From Saprospiraceae bacterium (GTDB taxonomy: Bacteria; Bacteroidota; Bacteroidia; Chitinophagales; Saprospiraceae): a stretch of DNA of 64,000 bases. The stretch lies in assembly GCA_025055285.1 (NCBI GenBank), contig JANWXM010000003.1, positions 122,568-186,567 on the forward strand, written 5' to 3'. The notes under the pieces are model-generated. The model searched no databases. It worked only from the letters and a program-made list of their open reading frames with translations, and was not told the DNA's origin. The position numbers were made by a program, and so were the translations under genes. Shown here piece after piece: positions 18,987-28,099 of this stretch. The first letter of the stretch is position 1. Every line of letters starts with the position of its first letter.

Positions 18987-19847
18987 TTGGAGTTAGGCCC
19001 AAGGATAAGAGAAGAGAGAGTAGCACGAAAATTATCCTCTATTCTGTTGCCGGCTTTATCTTTGGCTATGTTTCTGTCCGCTGATCGAGATACGATAGGA
19101 CCTACAGGGCGACACCTCCTAGACAGCCTGCGTTTTCCGGCGGGGCTAGTAGCGTTTTTGTGGGCAGTTCATCTTTACTTCCTTTTTTCCTCCGCAGATC
19201 CGGGAGAGTACGGCATTTTTCCTCGCCGTTTTGCTTGGCTAAGAGGAGTAGTTACGGCACCGCTAGTGCATGGCAGCTGGGAGCATTTGATGTCGAACAG
19301 TGTGCCGCTTTTTGTCCTTACAGCATTGACGTTATACTTTTACCGGCGTGTTGGGATGCGGGCTTTTTGGCTGATTTACTTCCTTACGGGTCTGTCCGTT
19401 TGGTTATTAGGGCGCTCGGTGATTCACATAGGAGCCAGCGGTGTAGTTTACGGATTAGTAGCCTTTATTTTTTGGAACGGCATTTTTCGGCGCAGTACAC
19501 GTTCCATCATCTTAGCCCTTATCGTGTTGATTTTGTACAGCGGCATGTTTTTGGGGATCTTGCCCGACCAAGAGGGTATTTCTTGGGAAAGCCATTTACT
19601 CGGCAGTTTGTCGGGCATTTTCGCGGCTTTTTGGTTTAGAAGAGAATTAGAAGATGATGAGGTAGATATGCGCCAGGCTTGGGACAACGACGGAGAAACC
19701 GAAAAACAGTATTTTCTACCGCGTGACATTTTTGAGAAAACGAAAATTCAGCGCGCCCTAGAAGCTGAAGAAGAAGCGCGCCGGCGCCAACGCGAGCAGC
19801 AAGAAAACATCTGGCCTCCCTTTTGGGACAGGCCTGAGTTTCATTAG
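18987..19847 (+). CDS. Rhomboid-family intramembrane serine protease
   Basis: 286 residues with about six membrane segments. The catalytic Ser is in GASG (about residue 150) and the catalytic His in ESHLLGSLSG (about 203); HGSWEHLMSN (about 98-107) is the conserved first-loop HxxxH block. The protease cleaves membrane proteins within the lipid bilayer. The C-terminal ~70 residues are a charged, Glu/Arg/Gln-rich cytoplasmic tail. No in-frame ATG precedes the first membrane helix after the TGA at 18933, so a TTG at 18987 is the likeliest start; the first ATG (19068) would cut into that helix. The 3' end overlaps the convergent barrel gene by 4 bases. Confidence 0.87.
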   Translation: MELGPRIREERVARKLSSILLPALSLAMFLSADRDTIGPTGRHLLDSLRFPAGLVAFLWAVHLYFLFSSADPGEYGIFPRRFAWLRGVVTAPLVHGSWEHLMSNSVPLFVLTALTLYFYRRVGMRAFWLIYFLTGLSVWLLGRSVIHIGASGVVYGLVAFIFWNGIFRRSTRSIILALIVLILYSGMFLGILPDQEGISWESHLLGSLSGIFAAFWFRRELEDDEVDMRQAWDNDGETEKQYFLPRDIFEKTKIQRALEAEEEARRRQREQQENIWPPFWDRPEFH

Positions 19848-20449
19848 TTTCCAAGTTGGTAGAAAATCCCTAAGCCGAAGGAAACGACTGGAGTAAGGTA
19901 ATATGTCGAGCTCGATGTTATAGTGCCGAAAATGTCCACACGTTGAATAACGTGATGTATGGGTTCGGGGTGTTCACCCTCGGGAATACGCAAAGAAAAA
20001 CGGCCAAAACAACTCAATTTTTTGAATAGCGGCCTTATGACTTCGCCACTCAAGAATGCATATCGAGATAATGCTCGACGGTTGCGAAAATCCTCTTTTT
20101 CGACCACACCTCTCCTCAGTCTAATTTCAATGTCAGCACAAGAATTATAAGCAAAGCCATAGCCTACACCGAGGGCTGCGTCTAGATGTTTGGTCGACAA
20201 AAAGCGCCAGCGAAGAAGGAGGTCAAGGAACCATGCGCGTTCGAAAAACTTCAAGCGCGCTCTCCTGTTGTTTTCAATGAATTCGTAATAGATTTTCGCT
20301 CGTTGGAAGCTTGTAGCTGCCCCGAGATACCAGCGGCCACTGAGGTTATAACTGCCTCCTATTTCGACATTTCCCGCATATAGTCCTGTAAAGGGCATGG
20401 ACGCACGCGAGTAGCTTAAAGATGCTTCCCATTTCGATTGGCTCCACAT
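19844..20449 (-). pseudogene. Outer-membrane barrel paralog, probably lacking its signal peptide through a frameshift
   Basis: The 201-residue reading is rich in alternating aromatic/polar strands. It aligns by eye along its length with the neighbour at 20635-21282 (for example LSGRWYLGAATSFQRA against WSGRWSVSLAAGHQRV). It begins inside the mature protein. Upstream the same frame stays open to a TAA at 20522-20524 and reads a plausible mature N-terminus (QTKPHYAKNILYYS), but no start codon or signal peptide is in frame. A hydrophobic signal-like stretch (VCALLLNLSW) lies just upstream in another frame. A one-base shift near 20500-20525 would join them. The alternative is a short cytoplasmic start at 20449, unlikely for a barrel. 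The function of the family is unknown. Confidence 0.6.
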
Positions 20450-20634
20450 CGTCGGGCCATAAATGCTGTAATAAAGTATATTTTTCGCATAATGAGGTTT
20501 GGTTTGTACGCCAAGATAAGTTTAGAAGCAATGCGCAAACTTGTTCGGAAAAGAAATGCTCATTTTGTTACTCGCGTGCCAGCAAATAACCCTTAAGTTA
20601 CCTCGAGAAGACGTAGGTTTGTTTCCCTTGAAAA

Positions 20635-21282
20635 TTAGAAAATTCGATAAGCTAGGCTAATTCCGCCAGTGAGAATGGGTCCGGCGACGTACATCTTCTC
20701 AAACCTCTGAACGAAGTTTACTTCTCGGACAATAATGATGAATTCAAGTGGATCAGGCGGACTTTTCAGAACGAAGCGAAAAACAGGGCGAAAGGCGAGA
20801 AGAAAGCGCTCTCCTATCGGTAGGCCTGCTTCTACAAAGACGGGAAAATAGGCAGATACTTCAGTGGTTGTGGAGAAATTTTTCGATTCAATAACTGTTC
20901 CACTAATCGAAACGGTTCCCTCATTCGCTACTAAACGAGCTAGGCTAATGCCACTACCGACATTTAGGCGCAGGGGTGACTGTATGAAGAAGCGCCTTGC
21001 CACCAGCAAATCGAAGATTGTACATGACTCATTAAAAGTGATTAGGCCTTTTACGCGGTCGAGTTCGATTTTTTCTTTCAAAGTAACTCGTTGATGACCA
21101 GCGGCCAACGAAACTGACCATCGCCCTGACCAAGCATAGCGGTAATGTGCTGCAGCTCCCCAAGTGCTGCTGGCACTGTAGGGCAGGTGTGTATGTACGT
21201 AGCCCAACCCTACTTCGTGATATTGGGCCTTCGATTCAACGGCTGTCCAAAGTAGGACTAGAAGCGCTGAGAAATTTCGCAT
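20635..21282 (-). CDS. Small outer-membrane beta-barrel protein of unknown function
   Basis: 215 residues with a clear signal peptide (MRNFSALLVLLWTAVESKAQ). The remainder is a run of amphipathic beta strands ending in an aromatic residue (AYRIF), as is usual for outer-membrane barrels. About 25-30% similar by eye to the adjacent minus-strand reading at 19844-20449, which looks like a tandem duplicate. No named family recognised. The gap of ~185 bases between the two copies holds nothing recognisable. Confidence 0.65.
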   Translation of the reverse strand: MRNFSALLVLLWTAVESKAQYHEVGLGYVHTHLPYSASSTWGAAAHYRYAWSGRWSVSLAAGHQRVTLKEKIELDRVKGLITFNESCTIFDLLVARRFFIQSPLRLNVGSGISLARLVANEGTVSISGTVIESKNFSTTTEVSAYFPVFVEAGLPIGERFLLAFRPVFRFVLKSPPDPLEFIIIVREVNFVQRFEKMYVAGPILTGGISLAYRIF

Positions 21283-21992
21283 TACAGGCTGACATTTATC
21301 GATTACTTTGTTAACCGTATTAGACGAAAAATGGTCTTGCCAGCGTTGGCTAAGCTTTACAATAGGGCCAGGGCTCTGGCCAACGGGGGGCCCTCTTCTT
21401 TAGTTTTTAATGAGAAAAAGCAGACGGTTACTGAACGTGCTCCCTCGAGGTAGAACGGTTTTTGAGACAAATCATCGTAATACATTGCGCCAACGACGGG
21501 GCGCTTTCAGCCCTGACGAGTGTTTTCCTTTCAGCCGACTCGAGTCCAAAGGCGGCTGGGAATTGCGCCGTAAAATTCAGGCGGTTTCCTGAAGCACTTA
21601 TTCCAAGGGAGGGCTTCAAGCTTCTTACATTTGATGTTACAACATGTTGGCTGTCAGTGCAACGGAGCGTGTACGAACATGGCGAAGTTTCTAGCCTTCG
21701 CGCGCTGTCCTGAGCGCACTCTTGCACTGCGCATTTCTTACTGCCGAGGTTTCAGGGCGTAGTCTTTGTCAAGGGGGTCAAGTGAACTATCCACTGATTA
21801 TCAGGTTTCCGTAGGAAAACCAGTCGACGAAGAGTACGCGTCGACGTTTTCCTTTTCTGAAAGGCAAAAAAGAAGAGCCGATAAAATTCACCCTCTCCCA
21901 ACGGTGAGTGATCCTAAGCGGGCACAGCACCTACCTTTAGGAGACGCTTCCAAAAGAGCCTCTGCACTTAGGCAAGGGCGAAAAAACGCAGG
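21283..21992. other. Intergenic with a GC-rich hairpin, no gene supported
   Basis: 710 bases. A perfect 6-bp inverted repeat GGCCAG-ggct-CTGGCC lies at 21366-21381, followed by a C/T-rich run (CCCTCTTCTTTAGTTTTT). Several short open frames overlap one another on both strands (21410-22131), none with motifs. No tRNA signature. Confidence 0.4.
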
Positions 21993-22448
21993 TCAGTTTC
22001 GACGCTCGAGATGCTCCCTGCGGCGCTCGCGCGCATTTTGGAGGCGCTCAACGAGGCGCTCGCGGAAAGCCCGCTCTGCCGAGGGTATACGAGCGATTTT
22101 CCGGGCAGGTAATACCCGCCGAAGTTTTTGATACAACTCTTTCTCCAACTCGATTTCGCGCTGGCGCATCTCGAAGTGGCGCTTAATCGCTTCTTCCACC
22201 TCGCTATCGCTCATGGCGTCTACTTGTTTTTGAGGGCGCAAGGCTTCCAATGTTTTTTCTCGGTTCTCCAAGTATTCGTTGTAAATAGGCCAAAAACCTT
22301 GTGCTTCCTCCGGCGTTAGGCGAAGCACATCGGTGAACACCGCTACTCGAAAGGCGCGTATGCGTTCGAGACGCGCTTCAGAATTGGGTTGAGCCTGAGC
22401 GGATAAAATTACGCCGAAAAGCAGTATGCTATAAATAAATTTTATCAT
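21993..22448 (-). CDS. Small periplasmic Spy/CpxP-like protein (ECF-sigma-associated)
   Basis: 151 residues: signal peptide (MIKFIYSILLFGVILSAQAQ), then a helical, strongly charged protein with an LTPEEAQGFWPIYNEY block of the LTxxQ type, ending in an Arg/Glu-rich tail (RERRREHLERRN). Proteins of this shape beside ECF sigma genes in Bacteroidota are annotated as sensors of ECF-type sigma factors and resemble the envelope-stress binders Spy and CpxP. It is last of the four-gene unit, 6 bases after the anti-sigma-like gene. A role in sensing envelope stress is inferred from context. Confidence 0.75.
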   Translation of the reverse strand: MIKFIYSILLFGVILSAQAQPNSEARLERIRAFRVAVFTDVLRLTPEEAQGFWPIYNEYLENREKTLEALRPQKQVDAMSDSEVEEAIKRHFEMRQREIELEKELYQKLRRVLPARKIARIPSAERAFRERLVERLQNARERRREHLERRN

Positions 22449-22454
22449 CGTACC

Positions 22455-22955
22455 TTATAGATTTAGGTTATTTAGTTCCTCTGGCGATAAATCGCGTAAA
22501 AATATTTCCCATGTAGTTTCAAAGCCTTGATGCTCAAACGTCTGGTCAGTCCAGGAATCCGGCGGCAAGTTGATGGCAATTTCCCGTGGTTCAACTAGAT
22601 GAGGGTTTTCTTGCAGATACATTTCAATATCGTTAGCTGTTAGCTCAGCTTTGTCAACCTTAGAGGCTGTAGGTGATTGATTGCTTCGAATCCACCAAAT
22701 GATGGCTAATATCAGGGCCGCTGCTATGCCCACGGGCCAGAGCAAACGCCTAATGGCTCCCCGCCTCTTCTCTGGCATCAGAGGTTGAATGCCCTCTTCT
22801 TTTAGCCGTTGAAAGAGGCGCTCTTCTAGTTGATTGAAATAGCCCTCTGGCACCTTTAGGCTATGCCGGTGTTCTAGCTTGGGCAAGGAAGCGTTCAACT
22901 GAGCGAGTTCATCGAATAAATCTTTTTCTGTTGAATTCATAGCGGCATTTGACAT
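22455..22955 (-). CDS. Single-span anti-sigma-like membrane protein
   Basis: 166 residues. The cytoplasmic N-terminal part contains VPEGYFNQLEERLFQRL, a motif common in membrane proteins encoded next to Bacteroidota ECF sigma factors. One membrane segment follows (about 73-88, VGIAAALILAIIWWI), then an acidic periplasmic tail ending DLSPEELNNLNL. Its first base overlaps the sigma stop codon region at 22955. Probably binds and restrains the upstream sigma factor; it has no classical zinc anti-sigma HxxxCxxC motif. Function inferred from topology and position. Confidence 0.72.
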   Translation of the reverse strand: MSNAAMNSTEKDLFDELAQLNASLPKLEHRHSLKVPEGYFNQLEERLFQRLKEEGIQPLMPEKRRGAIRRLLWPVGIAAALILAIIWWIRSNQSPTASKVDKAELTANDIEMYLQENPHLVEPREIAINLPPDSWTDQTFEHQGFETTWEIFLRDLSPEELNNLNL

Positions 22956-23590
22956 TATGAGAGGTTGCGTTCTCGAATGTAGGTTTCTACTTTCTTGACG
23001 GCGTGGTGGAAAGAGGCCTTCAATGCACCTACCGACGTATTGAAGATTTGAGACATGGTTTCGTAAGGCATTTCTTCAAAATAACGGAGGTTGAAAACTG
23101 AGCGTTGCTTTTCAGGTAAGAGAGCTATGGCTTCATACAGTTGGCGTTGCAATCCTTCAGCGTCGAAGTAGGGATCGCTATATATGCGATTGAGTTCTGG
23201 GTTTGCTTCACCCTCAATAGAGTGGGCTTGGTGGCGTCGTTTTTCCTCCAAGAAAGACAAGGCTTCGTTCGTTGCTATGCGATACAGCCACGTATAGAGT
23301 TGCGACTTGCCTTCGAACCTTTCGATGCCTCGGTACACTTTTATGAACGTATTTTGTAAGATATCGTCGGCATCTTCGTGCACTAGCACTAATCGGCGGA
23401 TGTGCCAATACAGCCGCTCGCCGTAACTCCGCACCAGGAGGCGAAATCCTTGCTCGAAGGTCTCCGGCGCGCGCAACAGCTTTAAAATGTGTTCGTCGGT
23501 GGCGGGTTTTTGAGTTGCAGGCACGAATTCGCACGGATTTTTTGTAAGTGAGACGGGAATTGAAGGTCTAGGTTTAAAAGCCTCCTTCAT
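22955..23590 (-). CDS. ECF-type RNA polymerase sigma factor
   Basis: 211 residues with sigma region 2 (HEDADDILQNTFIKVYRGIERFEG, then YTWLYRIATNEALSFL) and region 4 (LPEKQRSVFNLRYFEEMPYETMSQIF, a helix-turn-helix). It directs RNA polymerase to specific promoters. The start overlaps the 3' end of tolC (stop at 23574) by 17 bases, and its stop overlaps the anti-sigma-like start, so expression is likely coupled. It has an unusual ~35-residue N-terminal extension before region 2. Confidence 0.92.
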   Translation of the reverse strand: MKEAFKPRPSIPVSLTKNPCEFVPATQKPATDEHILKLLRAPETFEQGFRLLVRSYGERLYWHIRRLVLVHEDADDILQNTFIKVYRGIERFEGKSQLYTWLYRIATNEALSFLEEKRRHQAHSIEGEANPELNRIYSDPYFDAEGLQRQLYEAIALLPEKQRSVFNLRYFEEMPYETMSQIFNTSVGALKASFHHAVKKVETYIRERNLS

Positions 23591-24893
23591 TAAAAAAGTC
23601 GGCGGTTAGGAGGCGAAGCTGGATTTCACTTATCTTAAGGTTGTACAGAGCGAGATTTTGACGCAAGAGAGCCTGTTCCAGAGTATTTTGAGCGGCCTGA
23701 ATTTCTAGCGCACTTGCCTGACCCAGCCGAAAGCGCTCGGTGCTGATAGTTAAGCTTTGGCGAGCAAGTTGGATATTTTGACTCTCTACTTCCACTGCTT
23801 GTTTTTGTTGGTTAAACAGGTTCAACTGACTTTCGAGAGCGGTTTCGAGTTCGAGTTGCTGAGCATCGACGCGTAAACGCGCTTGTTCCGCGGCGATGCG
23901 CGCAATTTCTACCTGACGCCTCAAGTTGCCGCCGTTGTACAAGGGCAAGACAAGAGATGCGCCGACGGCGAAGCCCGCCTGATTGTTGTTTCGGATGAAG
24001 CCCGCACCGTTATCGGTGCGCACGACAACTAACTGCCCATTAGCTGTGATGCGGGGCCCGCGCGCTGCATTGGCTTCGTCGGCGGCGCGCATGGCGGCTT
24101 CGGCGCCTTTGCGCAAGGCCATGAGTAGCGGCGCAGCAGTTCGAATCCGTTCCAGTAGGCGCTCGCGCTGAGGCTGGTAAACGACGTCCATTTGCAAAAC
24201 GACGTCGAAGGGCGTCTGAGGGTCGCGTGCAAGTAGTTGATTGAGCGCATTTTTGGCTGTTGCCGTAGCTGCTCGCTGGAGTAACAGGTTGGAACGCAAT
24301 TGGTGAAGGTCTATGCGCGCTTGCAGAACTTCGGTTTGAGCGGCCAATCCAGCAGTCAGACGCGTCTCTGCGATCCTTAGCCGCTCCTCGTTGAGGGCGA
24401 TGAGCTCTTCAATGGCGCGTTCCTGAAGGCGATGGCGCACTACGTCGTAGTAAGCGATGAGTATTTGTGCTGCTGTCTGTTGAAGTGTAGCCTCTACATT
24501 CAGGCGCGCTTGTTCCTCGAGGGCTTGGAGCCGGTCTTGGGCAAAGCGCGCTCGGCCATTTTCATAAATTACCCAACTGACCTGAAGCGAACTATTTAAG
24601 TTATTAAATGGCGCGCCAGAGGCGTTAAACTCGTTTCCATTAGCCAACCGCTGCTGAAAAGCGCTCAACGTGAAGGTTTCGTTAAGCGCTAAGTTAATCG
24701 TAGGTAGTCGTCCGGCATTACCTGCCGTGTTGTTCTGTTGCGCTATCCTAGCCTCTGCTTCGGCCAGGCGAATGGCAAAGTTTTGCGTAAGCGCCAAGGT
24801 AACCGCCTCTTCTGGCGTCAAAAGTGGCTGACTTACACATGCTTTTCCGCAACATAGCAAGGTGACCAGTAAAAACAGCGTTGCTCTTTTCAT
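23574..24893 (-). CDS. TolC-family outer-membrane efflux protein
   Basis: 439 residues with a signal peptide (MKRATLFLLVTLLCCGKACVSQ). It has two halves of long coiled-coil helices typical of TolC/OEP channels: LTPEEAVTLALTQNFAIR near the start, and LEIQAAQNTLEQALLRQN with LYNLKISEIQLRLL near the end. It forms the outer-membrane duct of tripartite exporters. The ATG at 24893 is chosen because it directly gives the signal peptide. First gene of the sigma/anti-sigma unit. No periplasmic adaptor is adjacent; an RND pump lies 11 kb away. Confidence 0.9.
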   Translation of the reverse strand: MKRATLFLLVTLLCCGKACVSQPLLTPEEAVTLALTQNFAIRLAEAEARIAQQNNTAGNAGRLPTINLALNETFTLSAFQQRLANGNEFNASGAPFNNLNSSLQVSWVIYENGRARFAQDRLQALEEQARLNVEATLQQTAAQILIAYYDVVRHRLQERAIEELIALNEERLRIAETRLTAGLAAQTEVLQARIDLHQLRSNLLLQRAATATAKNALNQLLARDPQTPFDVVLQMDVVYQPQRERLLERIRTAAPLLMALRKGAEAAMRAADEANAARGPRITANGQLVVVRTDNGAGFIRNNNQAGFAVGASLVLPLYNGGNLRRQVEIARIAAEQARLRVDAQQLELETALESQLNLFNQQKQAVEVESQNIQLARQSLTISTERFRLGQASALEIQAAQNTLEQALLRQNLALYNLKISEIQLRLLTADFFNEGGF

Positions 24894-25059
24894 AATGGAT
24901 AGAAAAAGTAAGTTGTTTCGGCTGCTGCATCTCCGCCCAGGAGCGCGTTTGACAATGCCTTGCTTCAAACAAATGGGCATTTTAGCAAAGCAATGTTACG
25001 CCACTTCTCAGCGGTCGCCCTACTTTTCGCCCACAAAACAACTGCTTAACCGCAAACGC

Positions 25060-26010
25060 ATGAAACAGGACAACATCCTCGTCACTGGAGCAGCAGGTCA
25101 ACTCGGCTCTGTACTTGTGGAAGCCCTTCAGGAAATCTATGGAACCAGTCGGGTATTAGCTACCGATATCAAGCCCATTGAAAATCACGAAGGCCCTTTT
25201 CACATACTCGACGCCTGCGATGGTGCAGCATTAGAGGCCGTCGTCCGCCAATGGCGTATCACTCAAATATACCATTTAGCAGCCATCCTGAGCGCAAAAG
25301 GCGAACAAGATCCCTTTAAAGCTTGGCAGCTCAACATGACCAGCTGGCTCAACGTGCTCGAAGTTGCTCGACAGCGCCACGTTGCCAAGGTTTATTATCC
25401 TTCTTCTATCGCCGTATTCGGCTACGCGGCTGCGCCCAAGAACACCCCTCAATATGAGGTACTCATTCCTGAAACCGCTTATGGAATTAGCAAAGTTGCT
25501 GGCGAAAACTGGGCATACTACTATCATCGCCGATATGGGTTGGACGTACGCTCTCTGCGTTATCCGGGCATCATTAGCCACCAAAGCATGCCAGGAGGCG
25601 GCACCACAGACTACGCCGTAGACATTTACCACCACGCTGTGCAGCGAAAACCTTACGAATGCTTCCTCCGAGCTGATACACCCTTGCCCATGCTCTATAT
25701 CCCCGATGCTATTCGCGCTACGCTGGAACTCATGGAGGCTCCTGCTCAGCGCTTATCGGTGCGTACCAGCTACAACCTCGCAGGGATGACCTTCACACCC
25801 GCCGAGGTTGCCGCCAACATTCAAAAGTATTTACCCGACTTTCAAGTCACCTACAAGCCAGATTATCGCCAGGCAATTGCCGACAGTTGGCCTCAGTCTA
25901 TCGATGATTCTTTCGCGCGCCGCGACTGGGGCTGGCAGCCCCAATACGATTTGGATGCTATGACCCGCGATATGATTGCTCATCTAGAGAAAAAATACGC
26001 TTTGGCGTAG
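25060..26010 (+). CDS. tdh: L-threonine 3-dehydrogenase, SDR (epimerase-like) type
   Basis: 316 residues. It oxidises threonine to 2-amino-3-ketobutyrate with NAD. Unlike the zinc-dependent E. coli Tdh, this is the short-chain extended SDR form common in Bacteroidota. NAD-binding TGAAGQLG (about 8-15), SSIAVFG, the active-site YGISKVAGE (YxxxK, about 139-143) and the family blocks RYPGIIS, GGGTTDYAVDIY and SYNLAGMTFTP are all seen. The start at 25060 matches the family N-terminus; longer upstream readings are rejected. Divergent from tolC with ~166 bases between starts. A near-consensus -7 box (TACTTTTC, 25021-25028) lies 31 bases before the ATG. No kbl gene nearby. Confidence 0.93.
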   Translation: MKQDNILVTGAAGQLGSVLVEALQEIYGTSRVLATDIKPIENHEGPFHILDACDGAALEAVVRQWRITQIYHLAAILSAKGEQDPFKAWQLNMTSWLNVLEVARQRHVAKVYYPSSIAVFGYAAAPKNTPQYEVLIPETAYGISKVAGENWAYYYHRRYGLDVRSLRYPGIISHQSMPGGGTTDYAVDIYHHAVQRKPYECFLRADTPLPMLYIPDAIRATLELMEAPAQRLSVRTSYNLAGMTFTPAEVAANIQKYLPDFQVTYKPDYRQAIADSWPQSIDDSFARRDWGWQPQYDLDAMTRDMIAHLEKKYALA

Positions 26011-26628
26011 TGCTACTTCGCTTGTTCTCCTGTGCTGCTGCTATTACCCGCGGGCAACGGGGAGAGTAGGAAATTGGCGCGCACTCGTAGTCAGCGCGCT
26101 GAAGACAGCAATTCCAAGGAGCAATATCGTTGTTTCTCGGTATTCGAGCTCTTCAAATGCGCGTGGGGCTGCTGTTTTCGTCGTAGTTTATTTGAATTTC
26201 CTCGTCTTCTTTCAAGTTTTCTGAAAGAAGGGCAGGTGGCCTTGCAGTTTTTATTTTTTGTGGTTTGCGTGTTCTAAAGCGTAGGTCGAGTGTAACGAAA
26301 ACTTTGGGAGATAAAACGAGCGTTGAGCACATCGGACTCTAACCAGAATCAAAAAATAAAGCAATGATTTTTAAGAGATGAAATAGTCTAAAATTTTTCA
26401 AAATCGATAGATCTTAAAATTCTTTACAGACTGTCGGGCTTGCTTGAATGGAACGCTATTGAGGTGTTACATAATAAAGAGATTGAAGACTGCCTTCGAG
26501 TAAAATTTAATTGGTCTGGAGGGAAAATGGAAAGCATCGGAGGGAAGATGGCTGCAGGATGATGGTATTCACCTGCCGCTCCGGCGAAGCAAAAAATTTG
26601 GCAAATCAGAAGTTATGCGGCTTCTTTC

Positions 26629-26650
26629 TGCGGCAAAAGCTGCGTTTTTT
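26629..26650 (+). terminator. Terminator-like hairpin with T6 tail, no gene assigned
   Basis: TGCGGC-AAAA-GCTGCG (26629-26644, six pairs including two G-T wobbles) is followed directly by TTTTTT (26645-26650). It looks like an intrinsic terminator but no coding gene ends upstream on this strand within 600 bases. Confidence 0.4.
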
Positions 26651-26923
26651 CAAACGACAAATACTGAGGTGTACCTTCTACTACTCTATAGGAAAATGTG
26701 CGCAAAAGAGCAGCTTTTTTTCCCAGCGAAGCTTTAGCAGAACGACACGAGAGGTCGCTATCAGCTGCCTCGAGGAGAGCGAGCGTACCGTTTGTGCTGC
26801 ACTTTCATATTGCTGGGAGCCTAGAGGCAGGGAGTCCAACTTTGGCAGCGCTTTCCCAAGAAACCTCATCCTGAACGAGCAAAGGGTCTCGTTCGATCTT
26901 TTAGTTTAAAAGGGTTTGCGGCC

Positions 26924-26931
26924 TACTTTTG
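26924..26931 (+). promoter_or_regulatory. Candidate -7 box (TACTTTTG) upstream of nucleotidyltransferase
   Basis: Exact TAnnTTTG match about 147 bases before the ATG at 27079. No -33 TTG at normal spacing. Confidence 0.3.
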
Positions 26932-27078
26932 CTGCTAGAAACAAGCGCTGCGAAGGATTGCAAATCTTCGACAGTGTCCTTGCAGTTAGCTCTTAGATGA
27001 GATTGAGCACATACGGCAGGTTTAAATAGCGCAACTCAAGACTTCTTTTTGAAAGATAACCAATTTATTACGCCACAT

Positions 27079-28086
27079 ATGAATATTATTATACCTATGG
27101 CCGGCAAAGGTACGCGCTTGCGCCCGCATACGTTAACGGTGCCAAAGCCATTGATACCTGTAGCAGGTAAACCCATCGTGCAACGCTTAGTTGAGGAGCT
27201 TGCGCGTTCTTACGACGGCGACATTCGGACAATTGCTTTCGTCGTAGGTGATTTTGGCCTCGAGGTGGAACGTGAATTGCTGGCAATTGCCCAGGGCCTA
27301 AACGCTCAAGGAAAGATCTATTATCAAGAGAAAGCCTTAGGCGTAGGCCATGCTATTCATTGTGCTCGGGAGAGTTTGCGCGGGCCGTGCATGATTGCCT
27401 TTGCCGATACTTTGTTCAAGACCAATTTTAGCTTTGACCTCCAAGCCGATGGTGTCATTTGGGTGCAGCGCGTCAAGGATCCGTCTTCCTTTGGCGTCGT
27501 TCGCTTAAACTCAGAGGGTTATATCATCGAGTTTGTAGAAAAGCCCTCGACGTTTGTCTCCGATTTGGCGATTGTGGGCATTTACTATTTTCGCAATGGC
27601 GAGCAGCTGGCAGAGGCCTTAGAGTACGTTATAGCAAATGACATAAAAGAGAAGAATGAATTTCAATTAACCACCGCTCTCGAATACCTTAAAAATCGAG
27701 GTTTGCGCTTTCGCACAGGGCAGATAGAGGAGTGGCTCGATTGCGGTAATAAAGAGGCTATCTTACACTCAAACGCGCGGATGCTCGAACTCCACGCCCA
27801 CGAACCGTTAATTTCCTCTAAGGCCATTATCGAGCACAGCGTCATCATTCCTCCTTGCTTCATCGGAGAAGACGCTGTAGTGCGCGAATCTGTTCTCGGA
27901 CCTTACGTTAGCGTAGGGCATCAATCGGTCGTTGAAAGCGCTATTATCACCAATAGCATTATTCAGAACAAGTCTCACATTCGCAATGCATTATTGGAGA
28001 ACTCGATGGTAGGTAATTCAAGTAAGTATCTGGGTGCTAAAGACGAATTAAACTTGGGCGACTACTCACACTTGTCGAAGCGCTGA
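27079..28086 (+). CDS. Sugar-phosphate nucleotidyltransferase with left-handed beta-helix C-terminus
   Basis: 335 residues. The N-terminal nucleotidyltransferase signature MAGKGTRLRPHTLTVPKPL (about 6-24) binds NTP and sugar 1-phosphate; FADTLF (about 114) and VEKP (about 161) are further active-site blocks. The C-terminus has hexapeptide-like repeats (SVIIPPCFIGEDAVV, SVLGPYVSVG, SIIQNKSHI). It probably makes an NDP-sugar for surface polysaccharide, close to glucose-1-phosphate thymidylyl/uridylyltransferases, but the nucleotide is not predictable. The ATG at 27079 is used rather than a TTG at 27049. Convergent with the TPM gene, 13 bases apart. Confidence 0.88.
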   Translation: MNIIIPMAGKGTRLRPHTLTVPKPLIPVAGKPIVQRLVEELARSYDGDIRTIAFVVGDFGLEVERELLAIAQGLNAQGKIYYQEKALGVGHAIHCARESLRGPCMIAFADTLFKTNFSFDLQADGVIWVQRVKDPSSFGVVRLNSEGYIIEFVEKPSTFVSDLAIVGIYYFRNGEQLAEALEYVIANDIKEKNEFQLTTALEYLKNRGLRFRTGQIEEWLDCGNKEAILHSNARMLELHAHEPLISSKAIIEHSVIIPPCFIGEDAVVRESVLGPYVSVGHQSVVESAIITNSIIQNKSHIRNALLENSMVGNSSKYLGAKDELNLGDYSHLSKR

Positions 28087-28099
28087 GCCTGCGTCGCAT

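Larger units (their letters stand above)
26011..27078. other. Long intergenic region (~1.07 kb) with terminator-like hairpin and promoter box
   Basis: No protein gene is supported here. It contains a terminator-like hairpin with T6 tail (26629-26650), a near-duplicate 13-mer GGAGGGAAAATGG / GGAGGGAAGATGG (about 26518-26550), and a TACTTTTG box (26924-26931) that may serve the nucleotidyltransferase gene. A small untranslated RNA ending at the hairpin is possible but unproven. Confidence 0.45.

Noticed and set aside
21410..22131. Several overlapping short open frames on both strands
   Set aside because: They overlap each other, show no domains or codon-like composition, and lie partly over a real gene; treated as noise.
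26511..26909. Open frame of 132 codons in the long intergenic region
   Set aside because: Composition is arginine/cysteine-rich and random-looking, with no recognisable domain; crosses the terminator-like hairpin.
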